Positions 15,348-25,047 of a stretch of 53,636 bases of DNA are shown one piece after another; the first letter of the stretch is position 1; each line of letters begins with the position of its first letter. The notes under the pieces are model-generated. The model was not told the DNA's origin, did not search any database, and saw only the letters and a list, made by a program, of their open reading frames with translations. The translations under genes were made by a program, and so were the position numbers. This stretch comes from an uncultured bacterium (lineage in GTDB: Bacteria; Cyanobacteriota; Vampirovibrionia; Gastranaerophilales; Gastranaerophilaceae), in NCBI GenBank assembly GCA_949298985.1, contig CASFYV010000027.1, positions 1 to 53,636 of the forward strand, read 5' to 3'.

Positions 15348-18300
15348 TTGTCAGACAAAGATTTTCTTAAATTTAATAATAAGCAATTAAATTTTAGTGA
15401 ATTTCAACAAAAATTGGGAAATATATCTGAAAAAGATAAACAAAATCTTAGTAAGTTGTTGAATATATTCGATTCTGACAAAAATGGTTTAATTGAGACA
15501 AACAATTTCAATGGAGTAAATGAAGTTAAAAACCTTTGGGATGCTCTTAAAAATGCTGCGGGTAAAAATCTTTCAGGAAATAATAATGAATTAGATTTAA
15601 CAGAACTTAATATATTTGGAAAAGAATATTTAAAAGGTATCGATAATGCTCAAAATATTTTAACAAATTTTGCAAATACTATATTTAATAAAGACGAACT
15701 TATACAAACCTCAGAAACTACAAAGTTTAAAAACAATATTGAATTAACAGAAATTCAGGCTCAAAATCAAGTCATAAATACAATTTTGGATGATGTAAGA
15801 GCTGCAGGAACTCTTTATTTTCAACAAGATAACGGTAAAGTTTCTGATGCCTATGATAAATTAAAAGAAAAAGATATTTTAGGGGATAAAAATTTATCTG
15901 CTACAAAAGTTGAAGAAGCTCTTGCTCTTCAAGAACAAACTGCTTTGAATTTAATTTTTGCAAGAGAGGGGGAATTAACAAAGAAAGAATACTATTTACA
16001 AAACAAAGAGCATTTAAAAACAATGCTCTTAAGAAGGCTCTACGAAAAAGATGAAAATACAGGTCTAAATTTCTTAGATAGAAATAAAGGTCCTAGAAGT
16101 AAAGAAGAATTTGCTAAATTTTTAGAAGATTACATTGAAAATAAAATAAATTCTATTCAAGAAATAGATAGTATAAAGACAATGCAATCAAGATTAATTT
16201 CCCTTGAAAAAGGTGAGATGGAAAAATATTTATTAAACCTTCTTGATAGTGCAAATAATGAAAAACCTAAATTTCAAGGGATTGAAAGCCGATTTTCCAT
16301 AGATGAAACAATACCTCCTGAATTCAATTCTGATGATCCTATAACTTTTGAGGAAGTGTTTAAATATGAAAGAGGATTAAAGTATTCAAAAGAAAAAGTT
16401 GAACAATTAATTTCTAAGACTCAAGAAAGACAGATGTCTATTGGAGCTTTTAATAAATTCCAAGTTTATAAAAATGAGGTTAATAAACTTTTAAAGGAGT
16501 CTAATTCTTTAACCTCTGATAAAATTATTGAATTTTATCAAACTTATTATGAAAATCCTATGAATGATAATTTGGCAAAAGAAAAGTTATCTGAATTAAT
16601 CACAAAAAGTAAACTTCCAATAAGTTTAATAGAAACAGAAGGGGGTAAGTTTAACATTGATTTAAGTGCAATATCTAATGAAGAAAATAAACAACGTGCA
16701 TTAGTAAATTTATTAAAGTTAGGATTACAAGAGCAAGAAAAATTAGTAGTAGAAGTCTTAGGGGAAAAACCTGAAGATAGAATTTTAGCAATAAATCAGG
16801 ATTATCAAGCTGCATATAGTTCAGCTTACGGAAGTGATTTTACTGAAGAAATTGTAAAAGCAATGGAAGAAGATAACAAAACTTTCATTCAAAAATACAC
16901 AGGTGAAGCTTCTACTAGCGGAATGGTTTTAATCGGTTTAGGAGCAGCGCTTTGTTGTACTCCTTTAGCTCCCGCTGGTGGCTTAATGCTTGTAAGCGGT
17001 AATGCATTAGCGTTAGGAGGAATGGTTACAGAATCTGCATTAGGAACTTATGAAGCTAAGACAAGAGATAAAGTTGATGAAGCTGAATTAGAAGATTTAA
17101 AGAAGACTGCAATAATGAATGCCGGAGGGTTTATTGTTGGTTTTGGTGCCGGTAAATTAGGGATGAAAGTTTTTAATAAATTTGTTGATAAAAAGTTAGC
17201 AACTATTTTTAAAGATAAATTAAGTAATATCGGAAGAAAAGAAGCTTTGAAGGAAGTTTTCACCAACCCTGAGATGTTGAAAAATTTTGCTACAGCAGGC
17301 GGTGCTAAATTAAGTACAGATTTTTTGATTTCTTATGCCGGGGATTTGGTGATGATGGGAATATTAGATCCAAAAGATGACTGGAAATCTTTATTACAAT
17401 CAAACTTAATTGGTATAATGGTAGGTTCTGCAAATGATGTAGCTGATGTAGGTAAGTTTGCTATGAATAAGAAAGCAAGAGTAAATAATAGTGATGCAAG
17501 AGTAGAAAATGATCAAAATCAAAAATTTTTAGAAGGAAAAATTAATCAAGATGAACTTACAGAGGTTGCTCCTTTTGTAAAATATTTAAGTTTAAATGAT
17601 GTTGTAGATCCAATTAAAATTCTTTCTGATGATTTAGATTTACGTTTTAATATTGAAAGTTTTGATATGTCAAAATATGAAACTTCTGGGTTACCTTTAA
17701 AATATTCTCGTCAAGAATTTACTCAAAATTTAAAAAATCTTGTTAATGATTTGCCTATTGCAAAACAAAAAGAAATTCTTGAGAAATTTAATATTCAATT
17801 GATTTATACAGGGAAAGATTTTGAACTTCAAGATATTCCTAAAATACCAAGTAATAAAAATTTAAAAACTTCTTTAGATAAAGCTATAAAAAAAGAAATA
17901 GAAAAGTTTACTAATAAAAATGAATTCAATGTAGATAATCAGGAAGTTAAAGCGTTTTTAGATGATTTTATAAAAATAGCTCCTGAATTTTTATTTACAG
18001 TTGGGAAAAAACAGCATGGGACACATACATATACATTGGATGTTCATACTTTGAAAGTTCTACAAAATGCAATTGAGCATTCAGAATATAAAAATTTATC
18101 TTCCGAGGATAAATTAATTTTGAATACGGCGATTCTATTGCATGATATTGGTAAACGATATATTGATGAAAAAACAGCGGATGAGTATCATGCAGAGGAA
18201 AGTTATTCTTCTGCAATAAACTTACTTGATAGATTTAATCTTTCGACAGATATAAAACAAAGAATAGTTAAGTTAATTGAAAACCACGAGTTTTATAAGC

Positions 18301-21300
18301 AGTATAATGGAGCATATCAATCTTTTAAAAATGAAGAAAATCAAAATATACAAAGCCAAAAAGATGCTGAGCAATATGGTTGGTCATATGTACCTAAAAC
18401 AGATTATAAATCATATTTTAATAGAGAAATTCAATATATAGCCGGAAAATTTGTAAATCATAAAGATTTTATTTTGGCAAAACTTCTAACTTATGCAGAT
18501 TTAAAATCGGTTGCTCCAGAACATAAATACGTTAAAAATGAATGGAATGATAAAACAAGAACTTATGAAGATGTAGAGTATCTGGGTTTTGAAAAAATGG
18601 TAACTCATACAAATTCTGATATTGAATTTTGTGAATATATAGATAAAACCTTTTCTTATATTGAAAATGAATTTTCAAAATATAAAGATGGAAAAATTGA
18701 TGAGGAATTGGTTTATAAATCAGAATTAATAGAAACTAGCAAAAATTTATTTGGCAGTAAAGATTTCTTTGACCGAATAAAAAGAAATGTAAATGATTCT
18801 TATGGAGTGCATCGAAGTGATTATGAGTTTTGTATTAAAGCTCGTCAAATATTAATTAATTCAGGTTTAAAACATAAAGAAGCAGTAAATATGCTTCAAA
18901 ATGTACTAAAATACAAGAATGGTGATTTTGATGCGAAAGCAACTATGGATTTCATTCAAGTTTACTTAGTAAATAGAGAGTTTATTCACTCTCATAATAT
19001 TAAATATAGTAATTATAGAGATGCAGTTGCTCTAAGTTATGAAATTGATTTGATAAAACAAAAAGAAAATATAGCAAATATTTTTAAAGAATTTGGTATA
19101 AAAGATGAGAGTTTGCAAAAACGTCTTAGTAATACTCTTTTTATTGCTGAATATCAAAAAGGCACTTCTTTCAATCAAGAGGCATATGAAGCTATGGTTG
19201 AACTTTTTAATACACAAAAATATACACCGGAAGAGATTAATACTATAATATATAATTCTTTTTCTATTAAAAATCATAGAGGAAATTTTAGAGATAGTGG
19301 AAATTGTAACTCAGAATTTAATAGACAAGTAATGGATACAATTTTAGAATTAGCAAAAGAAGAACCTTTAGAAAATGCTATTCGAGATGCTCATTTATGT
19401 TTTGAAACAAGAACTCCTGAAAGTGGTTGGGTTTTAATACCTGAATATCTTCAAGCTATAAAAGAATTTAATCAACTGGGAGTGAATAATAAGAGTTTTC
19501 TTAAATCGCTTTTTGATCAAAAATTTAAGAACGGTGCAAATCAATATGACATAAATAGAATTTTAGAAAATGTTGAAAAAAATGAAAAATATCTACGTGC
19601 AATTAAATATGCAAAACAAGGTTTTGAGGGCGATGCTTTAAATATAATTATTAATACGAATGAAATGGTTGATGGCAAAGTTGTTTATTCTACAGAGGTA
19701 CAAGATAAAATAGCGAAACTTGTTAAACGCGGAGTTTTAGGTACGAACTTTGGTAGTGAATATATTACAAGACAACTATTTGATAATATTTCTAAGGAGG
19801 ATTGTAAATTTAATCGTGAAAATTATGATTTTATGGTGCGAATGCTTGATACTGGAATAAAATCAGAACAATTAAATTCGATTATATATCAAAGTCTTTC
19901 TTCTTCTTTTTATGCAAAAGAGGCCGCTCCTGATAAAATTTTAGAAAATAATCGTTTTTCTAAGACTCAAGTAGAAGCTATGGTAAAATTTTTCAAAGAA
20001 ATAGGTTTTGATAAAATACCTAGGAGTTCAACTGATAGTTTATTTAGTGCACTTGCGGAAAGTTTTATGGATATTATTGAGTTAACTCCGGAAGAAACTA
20101 CCAAAATGGTTGATTCTGATTGTTTTGGTAATCTTCATAAAATTTCAAAAATGAGCAATTATATGGCACCTTTTCGTTATGTAAACGAAGAAAAATTTAA
20201 TCAAGCTCTTTCTTATTATAAAAAAGGCGTAAATATCGCTACTATTAAAGAGCTTACTGCTACTCCGGAACTTTATAAAACACTTATGGCCGAATCAGAT
20301 TTGTCATTTATTAAGACAAAAGCTGATGCAATTCTTGTTGCTAATTTTTGGAAATATAAAGATATAAAATCTATAGATGAGTTATCTCTTTCCGAAAGGA
20401 TAAATCTTGTAACTCTTATGATGATTAATAAATCAGCCTTTGAAAAAAACAACGTATCCGAAAAAATACCTTTACTACCAACTTCATCAGAAGGTTATGC
20501 TCAAATAATGAAAGATTTTGCAAATTCTTTCGGTTACAACAAAACTCCATATTCAAGTGTACAAGTTTCTAATCTTAACAAAAGCTTTTCAACACTTGTT
20601 AAAAAGCTACAAAAACTTAAACCATCAGAAATTGAATTTGATAGTAGTATTGTATCTATTAATAAAGATATTAATAACATAATCCCTGAATTAAAAATTG
20701 ATACTAAAATTTTACAAAGGGTAGCAAAATCTCCAGATTTTGAAAAACTTTCTGATAATGATAAATCAATACTTGCAATAGCGACACTTTTTTCAAATAT
20801 AAATTCAAATCCAATTGATTCAGCAATTGAAGCAAGTGTATATGCTAAGCGAATGGGGATGAGTGATACCGATGCAATGAAAATTTATGCGATTATTAAA
20901 AATTCGAACCTTGTTGAAACATTTATGTCTCAAGAAAGAAAAGTTAAAGTAAATGATTCTAGAAGTTATGCAACTATTATAAGTACTCAATTAGATGAAA
21001 CTTTTGAGGTAGCAGCACTTGAATTGAAAAATTACAATAATTTTAAGATGGCAAAAATACTCTATACAGCAAATGAAAATTATCTTTCATTAAATATGAT
21101 TAAAGAATATGCTCCGGATTTGTATCAAGAATATCTAAATATTAGAAAAACTACTTCTAATTCAAAAGAGGCGTTAGACTTTTTAATTAATAATAAAAAA
21201 AATATTGATAAAATTGATGAAATTAAACTTAAAGCTACTGAAAAGTATGCTCCAAGCCGTTATTTGAATAAAATGTTAGAGAATGAAATTAGATATATGA

Positions 21301-22232
21301 AAGCTTCTGATGTTCTTCTTCCTCAAACTGATTTACAAGGTTTTGTAAAAAAACAGTCACCAGAATGGATAAAAGAACATACAAAAATAATAAATGGTAG
21401 AAAGGTTTTAGTTATAAGTTCTGATGAAATTCCTGATTTCTATCATTTGTCACATACAACTCAAGCATTTAATATTACAGGGAAAGCAGATGCAACAACC
21501 AATATAAGTAATTTTGAAGCTTTTGCTATGCTTTTTGATAATAAGACTATTTGCTTAAGTTATAGTGCAAATGGTAAAGTTGCCGTTGTTGGAAATACAG
21601 GACTTCTTGTAAGGACAGATAATACTTCACAATATTTAGCGCGCGGTACAGATATATCTTCAATTGCAAAAGATATCCCTACAATGGTATCAGAGTATAT
21701 TTCAAGACGTGCTCAAATTGATCAACGCGGTTTTCAATCAAAACGAACAAAAGATTATGATAGACAATATTTTGCATCAATGATTAAAGAAGAGATGCAA
21801 CCAGGTTATCGAGTATTATTAGATAAAAAACTTAAGTTAGAAGAAGAAATTAGAAATGGAAATAGTGAAAATCGAGATTTGTCAAAAGAACTTATAAGTG
21901 TTAATGCACAAATGCAAGTGATAGATGATATTTATATAAAGAAACTTGATGAAATAATTAAAAAAGCTAATGGTGAAATAATTGATATACAGTTTATACG
22001 TGATAATGATGCTGAATTAGGTGCTGCTTATGATAAAGTGTTATCTTATATTAATACAGAACATCGTGGTAATGATGGACTTATGAGGACAGAATATCAT
22101 AATGAAGTTCTTGCAAGCAATACGATTCCTGTAGGGATTTTTGTAACATCTGAAAAAGCATTATTTGAGTTAACTGATGATTATTTACAAAAAGCAGAGG
22201 AAGAACTTTGGCCAGTTGTTGTACTTAAGTAA
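15348..22232 (+). CDS. Giant EF-hand / HD-domain protein
   Basis: 2294 residues from a TTG start behind AGAGGT. Visible parts: an N-terminal EF-hand-like loop 'DSDKNGLIETNN' (42-53) with a second acidic 'GNNNELDLTELN' segment; a long helical region to about 510; a Gly/Ala-rich hydrophobic block (about 520-570, 'MVLIGLGAALCCTPLAPAGG') with later 'NAGGFIVGFGAGKLGMK', able to insert in a membrane; an HD phosphohydrolase domain (about 884-985) with 'HGTHTYTLDVH', 'LLHDIGK' (H932-D933) and 'ENHEFY' (H980); a 1000-residue helical, repeat-like region; and a C-terminal domain with 'FYHLSHTTQAFNITG' and 'YHNEVLASNTIPVGIFV'. The last resembles, weakly, the start and end motifs of ADP-ribosyltransferase or toxin domains. 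No signal peptide. Function unknown; an effector-like role is speculation. Confidence 0.7.
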   Translation: MSDKDFLKFNNKQLNFSEFQQKLGNISEKDKQNLSKLLNIFDSDKNGLIETNNFNGVNEVKNLWDALKNAAGKNLSGNNNELDLTELNIFGKEYLKGIDNAQNILTNFANTIFNKDELIQTSETTKFKNNIELTEIQAQNQVINTILDDVRAAGTLYFQQDNGKVSDAYDKLKEKDILGDKNLSATKVEEALALQEQTALNLIFAREGELTKKEYYLQNKEHLKTMLLRRLYEKDENTGLNFLDRNKGPRSKEEFAKFLEDYIENKINSIQEIDSIKTMQSRLISLEKGEMEKYLLNLLDSANNEKPKFQGIESRFSIDETIPPEFNSDDPITFEEVFKYERGLKYSKEKVEQLISKTQERQMSIGAFNKFQVYKNEVNKLLKESNSLTSDKIIEFYQTYYENPMNDNLAKEKLSELITKSKLPISLIETEGGKFNIDLSAISNEENKQRALVNLLKLGLQEQEKLVVEVLGEKPEDRILAINQDYQAAYSSAYGSDFTEEIVKAMEEDNKTFIQKYTGEASTSGMVLIGLGAALCCTPLAPAGGLMLVSGNALALGGMVTESALGTYEAKTRDKVDEAELEDLKKTAIMNAGGFIVGFGAGKLGMKVFNKFVDKKLATIFKDKLSNIGRKEALKEVFTNPEMLKNFATAGGAKLSTDFLISYAGDLVMMGILDPKDDWKSLLQSNLIGIMVGSANDVADVGKFAMNKKARVNNSDARVENDQNQKFLEGKINQDELTEVAPFVKYLSLNDVVDPIKILSDDLDLRFNIESFDMSKYETSGLPLKYSRQEFTQNLKNLVNDLPIAKQKEILEKFNIQLIYTGKDFELQDIPKIPSNKNLKTSLDKAIKKEIEKFTNKNEFNVDNQEVKAFLDDFIKIAPEFLFTVGKKQHGTHTYTLDVHTLKVLQNAIEHSEYKNLSSEDKLILNTAILLHDIGKRYIDEKTADEYHAEESYSSAINLLDRFNLSTDIKQRIVKLIENHEFYKQYNGAYQSFKNEENQNIQSQKDAEQYGWSYVPKTDYKSYFNREIQYIAGKFVNHKDFILAKLLTYADLKSVAPEHKYVKNEWNDKTRTYEDVEYLGFEKMVTHTNSDIEFCEYIDKTFSYIENEFSKYKDGKIDEELVYKSELIETSKNLFGSKDFFDRIKRNVNDSYGVHRSDYEFCIKARQILINSGLKHKEAVNMLQNVLKYKNGDFDAKATMDFIQVYLVNREFIHSHNIKYSNYRDAVALSYEIDLIKQKENIANIFKEFGIKDESLQKRLSNTLFIAEYQKGTSFNQEAYEAMVELFNTQKYTPEEINTIIYNSFSIKNHRGNFRDSGNCNSEFNRQVMDTILELAKEEPLENAIRDAHLCFETRTPESGWVLIPEYLQAIKEFNQLGVNNKSFLKSLFDQKFKNGANQYDINRILENVEKNEKYLRAIKYAKQGFEGDALNIIINTNEMVDGKVVYSTEVQDKIAKLVKRGVLGTNFGSEYITRQLFDNISKEDCKFNRENYDFMVRMLDTGIKSEQLNSIIYQSLSSSFYAKEAAPDKILENNRFSKTQVEAMVKFFKEIGFDKIPRSSTDSLFSALAESFMDIIELTPEETTKMVDSDCFGNLHKISKMSNYMAPFRYVNEEKFNQALSYYKKGVNIATIKELTATPELYKTLMAESDLSFIKTKADAILVANFWKYKDIKSIDELSLSERINLVTLMMINKSAFEKNNVSEKIPLLPTSSEGYAQIMKDFANSFGYNKTPYSSVQVSNLNKSFSTLVKKLQKLKPSEIEFDSSIVSINKDINNIIPELKIDTKILQRVAKSPDFEKLSDNDKSILAIATLFSNINSNPIDSAIEASVYAKRMGMSDTDAMKIYAIIKNSNLVETFMSQERKVKVNDSRSYATIISTQLDETFEVAALELKNYNNFKMAKILYTANENYLSLNMIKEYAPDLYQEYLNIRKTTSNSKEALDFLINNKKNIDKIDEIKLKATEKYAPSRYLNKMLENEIRYMKASDVLLPQTDLQGFVKKQSPEWIKEHTKIINGRKVLVISSDEIPDFYHLSHTTQAFNITGKADATTNISNFEAFAMLFDNKTICLSYSANGKVAVVGNTGLLVRTDNTSQYLARGTDISSIAKDIPTMVSEYISRRAQIDQRGFQSKRTKDYDRQYFASMIKEEMQPGYRVLLDKKLKLEEEIRNGNSENRDLSKELISVNAQMQVIDDIYIKKLDEIIKKANGEIIDIQFIRDNDAELGAAYDKVLSYINTEHRGNDGLMRTEYHNEVLASNTIPVGIFVTSEKALFELTDDYLQKAEEELWPVVVLK

Positions 22233-22306
22233 AATTATTTAATTTCAACTCTTACAAAATTTGTATTTTTATTGTAAGATATAAGTAAATTAGTTGGAGG
22301 GAAATA

Positions 22307-23122
22307 ATGTCTGTTGCATTAGAACAAAAACAAGGGTTAATTGCTGGTGATGGTCTTTTACCTGTTAAAATGGCTCAATATGCAAAAGAAAACGGGTTTG
22401 ATGTTGTTGCAATTTCATTATCTAATGATAATTATTCACAATTAAAAAAATATTGTTCAAAAGTTTATTCGTTTTGTCCTGGTGAAGTTCAAAAAATAGA
22501 GGATACGCTTAAGACTGAAGGTATAAAACAGGTAACTTTTTTAGGTAAAGTTAGCAAAACAATTTTGTTAAAAAGACCAAAATTTGATGCTAGAGCACTT
22601 GATTTTATAAAAAAAGCTATAAGACTTAATGATGATAAAGTTATGCTTATGATTATAGATGAGCTTGAAAAAATTGGTATAACTATTTTAGATCAGACTC
22701 TTTTTATAAAGAATTTAATGATTCCATCAGGTATTTTAGGAAAAGTTCAACCTACACAAGAACAAATAGACGATGTTAATTACGGTTATTGGCTTGCTAA
22801 AGAAACTGGAAAATTAGATGTAGGTCAATCTGTTGTTATAAAAGATAAAATGATTATGGCTGTTGAAGCTATAGAAGGAACTGATAAATGTATTCAAAGG
22901 GGCTGTAAAATTGCTAAGAAAAATTCAAGAGTCATCAAAGTTGCAAAACCTTCTCAAGATAAACGTTTTGATATTCCTGCAATTGGTCTTAGAACTTTAA
23001 AGACTATGAAAAAGTATAAAGCTGATTTAATTGCTGTTGAAGCTGGTGAAACTATTATTGTTGATAGAGAAGAAGTTATTAAATTCGCAAATAAAAATAA
23101 TATAGTAATAATGGCTGTATAA
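22307..23122 (+). CDS. lpxI: UDP-2,3-diacylglucosamine diphosphatase LpxI
   Basis: Hydrolyses UDP-2,3-diacylglucosamine to lipid X in lipid A synthesis, replacing LpxH. The 271 residues match the LpxI (DUF1009) family: 'GLIAGDGLLPVKMAQYAKEN' at the N-terminus, 'QVTFLGKVSKTILLKRPKFD', 'LNDDKVMLMIIDELEKIGI', and the C-terminal 'VKVAKPSQDKRFDIPAIGL' and 'AVEAGETIIVDREEVIKFAN'. GGAGGG lies six bases before the ATG. It is two bases upstream of lpxB, whose enzyme uses its product. Confidence 0.95.
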   Translation: MSVALEQKQGLIAGDGLLPVKMAQYAKENGFDVVAISLSNDNYSQLKKYCSKVYSFCPGEVQKIEDTLKTEGIKQVTFLGKVSKTILLKRPKFDARALDFIKKAIRLNDDKVMLMIIDELEKIGITILDQTLFIKNLMIPSGILGKVQPTQEQIDDVNYGYWLAKETGKLDVGQSVVIKDKMIMAVEAIEGTDKCIQRGCKIAKKNSRVIKVAKPSQDKRFDIPAIGLRTLKTMKKYKADLIAVEAGETIIVDREEVIKFANKNNIVIMAV

Positions 23123-23124
23123 AA

Positions 23125-24249
23125 ATGAAAAAGATTTTTATTATTACAGGTGAATATTCAGGTGATATTCATGGAGGAAAAGTCCTTGAGTGTTTAAAAA
23201 AGGATTTTACTGATATTCAAGTAGAAGCAATAGGCGGAGAAAATCTTGCAAAAGCTGGAGCTAAATTATATTGTGATCATTCTAAAATGTCTGGATTTGG
23301 ATTTAATTTTAAAATGGCTATTGAACATCTCCAACTTGAAAAGAAATTATCAGAATACTTAATAAATGAATACAAGCCAGATTTAGTCCTTTTGATTGAT
23401 TATGGAACTTTTAATCTGCGTGTTGCAAAAAGACTAAAAAAATCTAATCCTAATATTAAGATTTTCCACTATATTCCACCTCAAGTATGGGCTAGTAGAA
23501 AATGGAGAATTAAAGGGATAAAAAAATATGTAGATAAAGTTTTATGCATATTTCCTTTTGAAGTTGAAATGTACAAAGAGTATGGTATTGATGTTCATTA
23601 TTGTGGACATCCTCTGGTAGCTCAGCTTCCAAATAAAGCTAATAGAGAGAAATTTTTTAAAAGATATAATTTGGATGTTAATAGACCTCTTGTTTCAATA
23701 TTTCCGGGCTCTCGGCCTTTAGAGTTAAAGTTTTTAGCGGATACTTTTATAAAATCTGCTAAAATTTTAAAGAAGAAACATCCGGAATTACAGGTTTGTA
23801 TTTCGCATGCACCTAATTTAAGTGATAGTATTTTTGATAAATATGTTAAAAATACGGATTTTAAAGTTATAAAAGGTGAAAATCAAGCTTTATTAAGTGT
23901 TTCTGATTCTTTGATTTTAGCTTCCGGCACAGTTGCTCTTGAAGCGGCTTTGTATCAAGTCCCTATGATTATAGGATATCGTGGACCTTGGATTATTTAT
24001 TTAATATATTTACTTGTAAGATGTATTAAAAAAGTTTCTCTACCAAATATTATTACAGGAGAATATATAGTTCCTGAACTTATTCAAGCAAAATTTAATG
24101 TCAATAATATTTGCTATGAAACTGAAAAATTACTTTATGATCAAAAATATAGAGAAGAAAAAATTGAAGCTTTAGGAAGTGTAAGAGAAAAGCTCTCTAG
24201 TAAATATTCAGCACAAGAAGTTGCGAATGAAATTTTTAATGATTTTTAA
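23125..24249 (+). CDS. lpxB: Lipid-A-disaccharide synthase
   Basis: Condenses lipid X with UDP-2,3-diacylglucosamine to the lipid A disaccharide, at the inner membrane. The 374 residues show the GT19 pattern: 'GEYSGDIHGGKVLECLK' (usually 'GE.SGD.hg..l...l'), 'IDYGTFNLRVAKRLKK', 'YIPPQVWASRKWRIKGIKKY', 'YCGHPLVAQL', 'FPGSRPLELK' and 'ASGTVALEAALYQVPMII'. It follows lpxI by two bases. Together they show an outer membrane with lipid A, at odds with a Gram-positive origin. Confidence 0.96.
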   Translation: MKKIFIITGEYSGDIHGGKVLECLKKDFTDIQVEAIGGENLAKAGAKLYCDHSKMSGFGFNFKMAIEHLQLEKKLSEYLINEYKPDLVLLIDYGTFNLRVAKRLKKSNPNIKIFHYIPPQVWASRKWRIKGIKKYVDKVLCIFPFEVEMYKEYGIDVHYCGHPLVAQLPNKANREKFFKRYNLDVNRPLVSIFPGSRPLELKFLADTFIKSAKILKKKHPELQVCISHAPNLSDSIFDKYVKNTDFKVIKGENQALLSVSDSLILASGTVALEAALYQVPMIIGYRGPWIIYLIYLLVRCIKKVSLPNIITGEYIVPELIQAKFNVNNICYETEKLLYDQKYREEKIEALGSVREKLSSKYSAQEVANEIFNDF

Positions 24250-24250
24250 A

Positions 24251-24277
24251 AAGAAAAGAGAAACTTTAGCTTCTCTT
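24251..24277 (-). terminator. Terminator of the minus-strand HTH gene
   Basis: AAGAGAA (24256-24262) pairs with TTCTCTT (24271-24277). Read on the minus strand it runs into TTTCTTTTT, so it suits transcripts coming from the HTH gene; on the plus side the following bases are not T-rich. Confidence 0.5.
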
Positions 24278-24348
24278 AAATTTTCTACAACCTTTTCTAA
24301 CCTTATATATTAATAAAGTTATTAATAATTAAAAAATTGCTATTATAC

Positions 24349-24906
24349 TTAATGTTTTTTTACATATTCTTTAGCACAATCGAACATTGTATCAATAAGC
24401 CCTGAATTAGAATATATATTCATGCCAGCAGATTCTAGCACTTGCTTAAGTCTTGTTTCCCAAATATTATAGATTTCATCATCTTCCATATTGAGAGTTG
24501 TTCCGATTAATTTTAATTCTTTGTAGTCAATTGGAAGAGGTAATGCACCCCTTAAAATATCAACAATATCTATACGTTTTTTTCTTGGAAATGATTTTAA
24601 AAATGATACAACTGTTAATTTGTTTTCTTTAATATAATCTTTTATCAATTCAACTGACTCATCTATTAATATAGGCTCTTGTGGAATTCGGTATTCTCCG
24701 AATTCTTCCGGCTCAATATCCATAACGGTTGCAATTCTCTCTAGTGTTGTTCCTCTTGTAGAAAATGGCACTGTTTCATCTATTAAATTGTACACATAAG
24801 AAAGTGTAACACCAATCATTTCTGCAAAATCTTTTTTATGTAGAGAATTCTTTTTTAAAAATTTTGCTACTTTTTCTGAACTTTTTTCTGGGACTATTTG
24901 TTTCAT
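24349..24906 (-). CDS. Xre-type HTH regulator
   Basis: 185 residues. The N-terminal HTH (about 8-65) reads 'VAKFLKKNSLHKKDFAEMIG' followed by 'VTLSYVYNLIDE', with helix 3 in 'SYVYNLI', and 'LERIATVMDIEPEEF' closing the domain as in Xre/Cro proteins. The C-terminal 110 residues hold two further helical blocks ('KLTVVSFLKSFPRKKRIDIV' and 'DIVDILRGALPLPIDYKELK') that may form a second HTH-like repeat or a ligand domain. AGAGGT precedes the ATG. It stands alone between lpxB and recF. Target unknown. Confidence 0.8.
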   Translation of the reverse strand: MKQIVPEKSSEKVAKFLKKNSLHKKDFAEMIGVTLSYVYNLIDETVPFSTRGTTLERIATVMDIEPEEFGEYRIPQEPILIDESVELIKDYIKENKLTVVSFLKSFPRKKRIDIVDILRGALPLPIDYKELKLIGTTLNMEDDEIYNIWETRLKQVLESAGMNIYSNSGLIDTMFDCAKEYVKKH

Positions 24907-25032
24907 ATTTATTACCTCTTGTTTTTATTACTAAAATTTGGTTATCTATAAGATAAATTATTGTAAAATTTTTCATAACCCTACTTTAGTCCGCCATTAT
25001 GTTAATTTATATAAATCTTAAAATTATAATTG

Positions 25033-25041
25033 TGATATACT
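25033..25041 (+). promoter_or_regulatory. Extended -10 promoter, start at ATG (leaderless) for recF
   Basis: TGATATACT (TG-A-TATACT) is a near-consensus extended -10 and ends six bases before the recF ATG (25048). No Shine-Dalgarno and no room for one. No clear -35, which extended -10 promoters often lack. Confidence 0.6.
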
Positions 25042-25047
25042 GAATTT

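Noticed and set aside
17048..19277. Minus-strand open frames within the giant gene
   Set aside because: No start signals and low-complexity content; shadows.
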